From Candidatus Woesearchaeota archaeon (GTDB lineage: Archaea; Nanobdellota; Nanobdellia; Woesearchaeales; PXDW01): a stretch of 9,157 bases of DNA. Shown here piece after piece: positions 6,384 to 9,157 of the stretch. Position 1 is the first letter of the stretch, and each line of letters begins with the position of its first letter. Location: contig PXDW01000097.1 of NCBI GenBank assembly GCA_003564925.1, positions 1 to 9,157 of the forward strand, written 5' to 3'. The notes under the pieces were generated by a model, which was not told the DNA's origin, ran no database searches, and was given only the letters and a program-made list of their open reading frames with translations. The translations under genes were made by a program, and so were the position numbers.

Positions 6384-7034
6384 ATGAATAATTATGACAA
6401 ATCAAAAATAGAAAAAATAGTTTATACATTAAGGAAAACAAATAAAATAAGCATGCTCGGGTCATTTTCCAAAGAAGAGCCGTTTTACATTCTAATATCA
6501 ACAATATTGAGCGCAAGAAACCGAGATGTTATGACAAGGGAAGCAGTAAGAAATCTTTTTTCAGAATACAAAACTCCTGAACAGTTAGCCAATGCTCCTA
6601 TACGGGAGATAGAGAGAAGAATAATAAAATCAGGTTTTTACAAAACAAAAGCAAGAAGGATAAAAGATGTTTCAAAAATAATCCTTGAAAAATATAATAA
6701 TAAGGTTCCCGATACAATTGAAGAATTGATTGAGCTTCCTGGAGTAGGAAGAAAAACAGCTGGCTGCGTTTTGGTTTATGCACATGGGAAGGATGCAATA
6801 CCTGTTGACACCCATGTTCATAGAATCTCAAACAGGATTGGCTTTGTTAAAACAAAAAAAAGAGAAGATACTGAAACAGAGCTAATGAAGCTGGTTCCAA
6901 AAAGATTGTGGATATATGTAAATGAAGTTCTTGTTATACATGGCCAGAATGTATGCAGGCCGATAAATCCGTTATGCGATAAATGCAAAATAACAGAATA
7001 TTGTGAATATTACAAAAAAATTTATAAAAAATAA
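6384..7034 (+). CDS. nth: Endonuclease III (DNA glycosylase/AP lyase)
   Basis: This is a 216-residue base-excision repair enzyme that removes oxidised pyrimidines and nicks the abasic site. The helix-hairpin-helix is L-P-G-V-G-R-K-T-A (118-126) with the catalytic Lys at 124. The catalytic Asp is 142 in P-V-D-T-H-V-H-R. The [4Fe-4S] cluster ligands are C191, C198, C201 and C207 with the family spacing C-x6-C-x2-C-x5-C. The N-terminal I-L-S-A-R-N-R-D (41-48) aligns with the helix that inserts into DNA. Length and motifs are those of a complete, active enzyme. No SD precedes the ATG, and the A/T-only sequence before it gives no clear TATA at the right distance, so it may be read from the promoter of the preceding gene. 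Confidence 0.95.
   Translation: MNNYDKSKIEKIVYTLRKTNKISMLGSFSKEEPFYILISTILSARNRDVMTREAVRNLFSEYKTPEQLANAPIREIERRIIKSGFYKTKARRIKDVSKIILEKYNNKVPDTIEELIELPGVGRKTAGCVLVYAHGKDAIPVDTHVHRISNRIGFVKTKKREDTETELMKLVPKRLWIYVNEVLVIHGQNVCRPINPLCDKCKITEYCEYYKKIYKK
7021..7028 (+). promoter_or_regulatory. TATA-like box inside the 3' end of nth, for the gene at 7054
   Basis: TTTATAAA is centred about 29 nt before the ATG at 7054 and lies in the last codons of nth. The position fits a leaderless transcript and supports 7054 as the start. Chance occurrence is possible because the stretch codes for Lys/Tyr-rich sequence. Confidence 0.4.
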
Positions 7035-7053
7035 TCTTTTTCTAATCCTTATA

Positions 7054-7251
7054 ATGGAATGCAGAAACAAGCAAAAAAATCTTGAAATTTGTAATTGCTC
7101 TTATCCAGGATGCCCTAGAAAAGGCATTTGCTGCGAATGCCTTCATTATCATAGAGAGAATGGAGAGCTTCCTGCATGTTTTTTCTCAACATCTGCCGAA
7201 AAAACATATGACAGAAGTGTTAGGCATTTTATAAAAGAAAAAAATAAATAA
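7054..7251 (+). CDS. Small Cys-rich DUF6485-like protein, probable metal binder
   Basis: This 65-residue protein has eight cysteines (3, 13, 15, 20, 26, 27, 29, 42). Pattern: C-N-C-x-Y-P-G-C-x-R-K-G-x-C-C-E-C-L-x-Y-H-R, then N-G-E-L-P-A-C-F-F and A-E-K-T-Y-D-R-S. I recognise this as the DUF6485 family known from archaea and bacteria, with no assigned function; the Cys density suggests a zinc or iron-sulfur site. An in-frame ATG 51 nt upstream (7003) exists but would start inside nth and add a Lys/Leu/Ile-rich stretch foreign to the family. The M-E-C-R start at 7054 matches the family and has a TATA box at the right distance. It lies 19 nt after nth and 1 nt from the end of the convergent thioredoxin gene. 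Confidence 0.82.
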   Translation: MECRNKQKNLEICNCSYPGCPRKGICCECLHYHRENGELPACFFSTSAEKTYDRSVRHFIKEKNK

Positions 7252-7252
7252 A

Positions 7253-7582
7253 TCAGATCTTTGACAGAATATTGTCTATTTTTTCTTTCAGAGCTTCTTT
7301 AGGCATAAAGCCTACAATTCTGTCCACTTCTACACCTTTGCTCATAATAACAAGGCAAGGTATAGCATCAATTTTAAATTTAGATGATATTGTGCGGTTT
7401 TTGTCTGAATCAACAGAAACAAATTTTAGCTTTCCTTTATACTCTGAGCCTAGAGCATCAAATTCAGGCTTCATCATCTGGCATGGCGGACACCAGTCAG
7501 CATTGAAATCAACAATAACAGGAATATTAGATTCTTCAACTTCTGATTTGAAAGAATTTTCGTTAACTTCTATAACAGTCAT
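7253..7582 (-). CDS. trxA: Thioredoxin
   Basis: This 109-residue cytoplasmic disulfide reductase has a complete thioredoxin fold. The redox site is W-C-P-P-C (W30, C31, C34) after the strand P-V-I-V-D-F-N-A-D; the second position of the usual C-G-P-C is Pro. The cis-proline is in D-A-I-P-C-L-V-I (Pro75), followed by Cys76 where Thr is usual, which adds a third Cys close to the active site. The C-terminal V-G-F-M-P-K-E-A-L helix start is conserved. There is no signal peptide. Unlike most genes here it has a leader of about 20 nt with a G-G-G-G-G-T-G SD. It shares a divergent promoter with the methyltransferase gene at 7680. It could reduce cytoplasmic disulfides; no thioredoxin reductase is visible in the window. 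Confidence 0.95.
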   Translation of the reverse strand: MTVIEVNENSFKSEVEESNIPVIVDFNADWCPPCQMMKPEFDALGSEYKGKLKFVSVDSDKNRTISSKFKIDAIPCLVIMSKGVEVDRIVGFMPKEALKEKIDNILSKI

Positions 7583-7585
7583 TTT

Positions 7586-7593
7586 GCACCCCC
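7586..7593 (-). promoter_or_regulatory. Shine-Dalgarno sequence of thioredoxin
   Basis: On the - strand GGGGGTGC precedes the ATG with 3 nt between. GGGGGTG matches the SD consensus GGAGGTG at six of seven bases. It fits a leader of about 20 nt predicted from the TATA box at 7624-7632. Confidence 0.65.
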
Positions 7594-7623
7594 AATATTA
7601 TTGTGATATGGAAATTTTTTTCA

Positions 7624-7638
7624 TTTATAAAATTTCCG
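7624..7638 (-). promoter_or_regulatory. BRE/TATA core promoter of thioredoxin
   Basis: On the - strand CGGAAATTTTATAAA combines a TFB element-like CGGAAA with a TATA box. Transcription should start near 7602, leaving about 20 nt of leader that carries the SD. It is the mirror partner of the element at 7643-7657. Confidence 0.65.
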
Positions 7639-7642
7639 AAAA

Positions 7643-7657
7643 CGAAAATTTTATTAA
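7643..7657 (+). promoter_or_regulatory. BRE/TATA core promoter of the membrane methyltransferase
   Basis: CGAAAATTTTATTAA, an archaeal BRE/TATA match, has its TATA centre about 27 nt before the ATG at 7680, so the transcript is probably leaderless. It matches the oppositely oriented thioredoxin element at 13 of 15 positions. Confidence 0.65.
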
Positions 7658-7679
7658 TAGTTTATAAAACCCAATCATT

Positions 7680-8147
7680 ATGTCAGAAAAATTGGGTAGA
7701 TGGGGTGTTGGACCTCTTTTTGCGTCAATGTCAGGAATAATAATAACTGTATTTATATCTATTCATTATGCTTTTTTTTCGGATTTTAATTTCCTGCTTC
7801 CGAGAGCAATAACATTGTCAGTAGGAATTTTTTTGGCTATATTTGGATTTATAATGTACTTATTATCATCGATACAGCTCCATGGAAAATTTGAAGAAAA
7901 GAAGCTTATAACACATGGCTTTTATGCATTTTCAAGAAACCCAATCTATTCTTCATGGATATTATTTGTAATTCCAGGTATTATTCTTATTATTGATTCT
8001 TTTATAGGCATACTGATACCCATATTTATGTACATATTGTTTAGTATTTTGGTTGTTAGGGAAGAAAAATTTTTGGAGAGGGAATACGGCCAGGATTACC
8101 TAGAATATAAAAAAAATATCGGAAGACTTATACCTAAATTTTTTTAG
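7680..8147 (+). CDS. ICMT/PEMT-family integral membrane methyltransferase
   Basis: This 155-residue polytopic membrane protein has hydrophobic segments near 11-33, 42-64 and a hairpin at about 90-126. The SAM-binding signature of the isoprenylcysteine methyltransferase/phospholipid methyltransferase superfamily is present: L-I-T-H-G-F-Y-A-F-S-R-N-P-I-Y (76-90), then R-E-E-K-F-L (127-132) and a C-terminal Y-G-Q-D-Y-L-E-Y-K-K-N-I-G-R-L-I-P. The R-x-P-x-Y motif has Asn88 where many members have His, a variant I also expect in prokaryotic members. The substrate cannot be told from sequence: lipid, isoprenoid or protein carboxyl/thiol groups are all possible. It is divergent from thioredoxin and 163 nt before the helicase gene. 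Length is usual for small prokaryotic members. Confidence 0.88.
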   Translation: MSEKLGRWGVGPLFASMSGIIITVFISIHYAFFSDFNFLLPRAITLSVGIFLAIFGFIMYLLSSIQLHGKFEEKKLITHGFYAFSRNPIYSSWILFVIPGIILIIDSFIGILIPIFMYILFSILVVREEKFLEREYGQDYLEYKKNIGRLIPKFF

Positions 8148-8282
8148 ATTCTTTGTATCTTCCCATCATCTTTTAATTTTATACGAAAAATATCTAAATA
8201 TTAGGAAACAAAATTAAAATACTTAAAATAATATTAAGCAATAAATAAAACAAATTAAACACTGGACTTATTAGCAAAACGC

Positions 8283-8291
8283 TTTTAAATA
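8283..8291 (+). promoter_or_regulatory. lhr: TATA-like box of the Lhr-like helicase gene
   Basis: TTTTAAATA, preceded by A-A-A-A-C-G-C, is centred about 24 nt before the ATG at 8311, with no SD. This is a typical strong archaeal promoter for a leaderless mRNA. The rest of the 163-nt gap (8148-8310) is A/T-rich and I see no other gene or RNA in it. Confidence 0.6.
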
Positions 8292-8310
8292 CCCAAAATT
8301 TCTTAATTAT

Positions 8311-9157
8311 ATGATAGAATTCCAGAAAAATAAGTACAATGACCCCGAGATATATTCTAGCTTGAACCCTCTTGTTCAGTCGTGGTTTAAGTCAAAATTT
8401 AAGGCTTTTTCAGAGCCTCAAAGATACGCTATAATAAACATTAGGAACAGGGAAAACACCTTAATAAGCAGCCCAACAGGGTCAGGAAAAACTCTCTCAG
8501 CTTTTTTAAGCATTATTAGCGAACTTACTAATTTGTCTGAGCAGGGGAAACTGGAAGATAAAGTTTATTGTATTTATATAAGTCCATTAAAGGCATTGGC
8601 TAATGATATAAAAAAGAACCTAAATGATCCTCTTAAGGAGATAAAAAGGCTCGCAAAAGAGAAAAATAAGAAAATAGAAATACGAACAGCAATAAGGACC
8701 GGAGATACAACTGCTTCCGAGAAATCAGCAATGTTGAAATCCCCTCCGCACATATTGATAACTACTCCTGAAAGCTTTGCTATCACTCTTTGCGCTCCAA
8801 GATTCAGGGAAAAGCTAAACAGCGTAGAATGGCTAATCATTGATGAGATTCACGCACTTGCCTCAAGCAAGAGAGGAGTCCACCTTTCTCTTAGCTTAGA
8901 AAGACTGCAGAAGAGCACATACTTTACAAGAATAGGGCTTAGCGCAACAGTCTCGCCGCTGGAAGAGGTAGCTAAATTCCTTGTAGGAATAAAAGATACA
9001 AGAACAAAAGAGCCAAGAAACTGCAAGATATTAGACACTCAATTTTTGAAAAAACTAGACTTGAAAGTATTGAGCCCTGTTGAGAACCTTATAGCTGCTA
9101 ATCATGAGCAAATGCATAAGAAGATGTACGAGCTTATAGACAGGCTAATTCAAGAGC
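8311..9157 (+). CDS. lhr: Lhr-like superfamily 2 ATP-dependent helicase, 5' part only
   Basis: This frame is open from the ATG to the window edge (282 codons), so only the N-terminal part is seen. It is an Lhr-type helicase, a group of 3'-to-5' DNA or RNA:DNA unwinding ATPases linked to repair. In order: a Q-like region E-P-Q-R-Y-A (35-40), motif I S-P-T-G-S-G-K-T (54-61), Ia I-S-P-L-K-A-L-A-N-D (90-99), T-T-P-E-S (151-155), motif II D-E-I-H (178-181), the Lhr/Ski2-like K-R-G-V-H-L-S-L-S-L-E-R-L (187-199) and motif III S-A-T (211-213). The second RecA domain, winged helix and Lhr-specific C-terminal domain would follow outside the window; family members are usually around 900 residues. The start is supported by a TATA box 24 nt upstream and a family-like N-terminus. 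Confidence 0.92.
   Translation, partial: MIEFQKNKYNDPEIYSSLNPLVQSWFKSKFKAFSEPQRYAIINIRNRENTLISSPTGSGKTLSAFLSIISELTNLSEQGKLEDKVYCIYISPLKALANDIKKNLNDPLKEIKRLAKEKNKKIEIRTAIRTGDTTASEKSAMLKSPPHILITTPESFAITLCAPRFREKLNSVEWLIIDEIHALASSKRGVHLSLSLERLQKSTYFTRIGLSATVSPLEEVAKFLVGIKDTRTKEPRNCKILDTQFLKKLDLKVLSPVENLIAANHEQMHKKMYELIDRLIQE

Noticed and set aside
7003..7053. Upstream in-frame start for the DUF6485-like gene
   Set aside because: It begins inside nth and adds a Lys/Leu/Ile-rich stretch not typical of the family; the start at 7054 has a TATA box at the right distance.
7272..7667. Open frame of 131 codons on the + strand opposite thioredoxin
   Set aside because: It is antisense to a complete thioredoxin gene, runs into the divergent promoter and has no recognisable domain.
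8171..8219. Inverted repeat TTTTAATTTT / AAAATTAAAA before the helicase gene
   Set aside because: Arms are A/T-only with a 29-nt loop in A/T-rich DNA, giving no stable stem; probably chance.
8574..8840. Open frames on the - strand inside the helicase gene (also 8850-9038)
   Set aside because: They overlap conserved helicase motifs on the + strand and show no domain of their own.

Overview
The window looks like chromosomal DNA from a low-GC archaeon, most probably a member of the DPANN group close to Woesearchaeota or Pacearchaeota. Four things support this. The signal peptidase is of the archaeal/ER serine-histidine type. There is an Lhr-type helicase. The surface genes resemble families I recall from DPANN genomes. 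Most genes have an archaeal TATA-like box 24-31 nt before the ATG and no ribosome binding site, as expected for leaderless transcripts. The lineage call is from memory and motif recognition, not from a search. I see no tRNA, rRNA, CRISPR array, insertion sequence or plasmid origin.

The left half (1-5156, all + strand) is a cell-envelope block. A 232-residue glycoprotein-like secreted or anchored beta protein comes first, with a perfect Shine-Dalgarno sequence. Next are a 399-residue protein with a signal peptide, beta-sandwich domains and a C-terminal anchor, and a 146-residue signal-anchored Ig-like protein that overlaps it by 4 bp. Last is an 895-residue receptor-like membrane protein. Its ectodomain carries cadherin-like/Ig-like repeats, a thrombospondin-like Cys/Trp module and Cys-rich tandem repeats. 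Three membrane segments and about 270 charged, coiled-coil-like cytoplasmic residues follow. I do not recognise a named function for any of the four; together they suggest a surface structure or adhesion apparatus.

The right half is mixed housekeeping. On the - strand, a signal peptidase (5278-5895) converges on the receptor gene and could process the secreted proteins to its left. Divergent from it are a stand-alone YqfO/NIF3 PII-like-insert protein (6008-6337), endonuclease III (6384-7034) and a 65-residue Cys-rich DUF6485-like protein (7054-7251). That last gene meets a thioredoxin gene tail to tail with a 1-nt gap. Thioredoxin and an ICMT/PEMT-like membrane methyltransferase (7680-8147) are transcribed outward from a symmetrical divergent promoter. 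The window ends inside the first RecA domain of an Lhr-like superfamily 2 helicase (8311 to beyond 9157).

The points most worth a second look are the receptor-like protein, the co-located surface cassette with a shared beta-sandwich signature, the signal peptidase with an inserted segment and an apparently missing catalytic-site aspartate, and the near-mirror-image BRE/TATA pair between thioredoxin and the methyltransferase. No intergenic stretch exceeds about 165 bases. Those present are AT-rich and hold promoters or nothing I can name.
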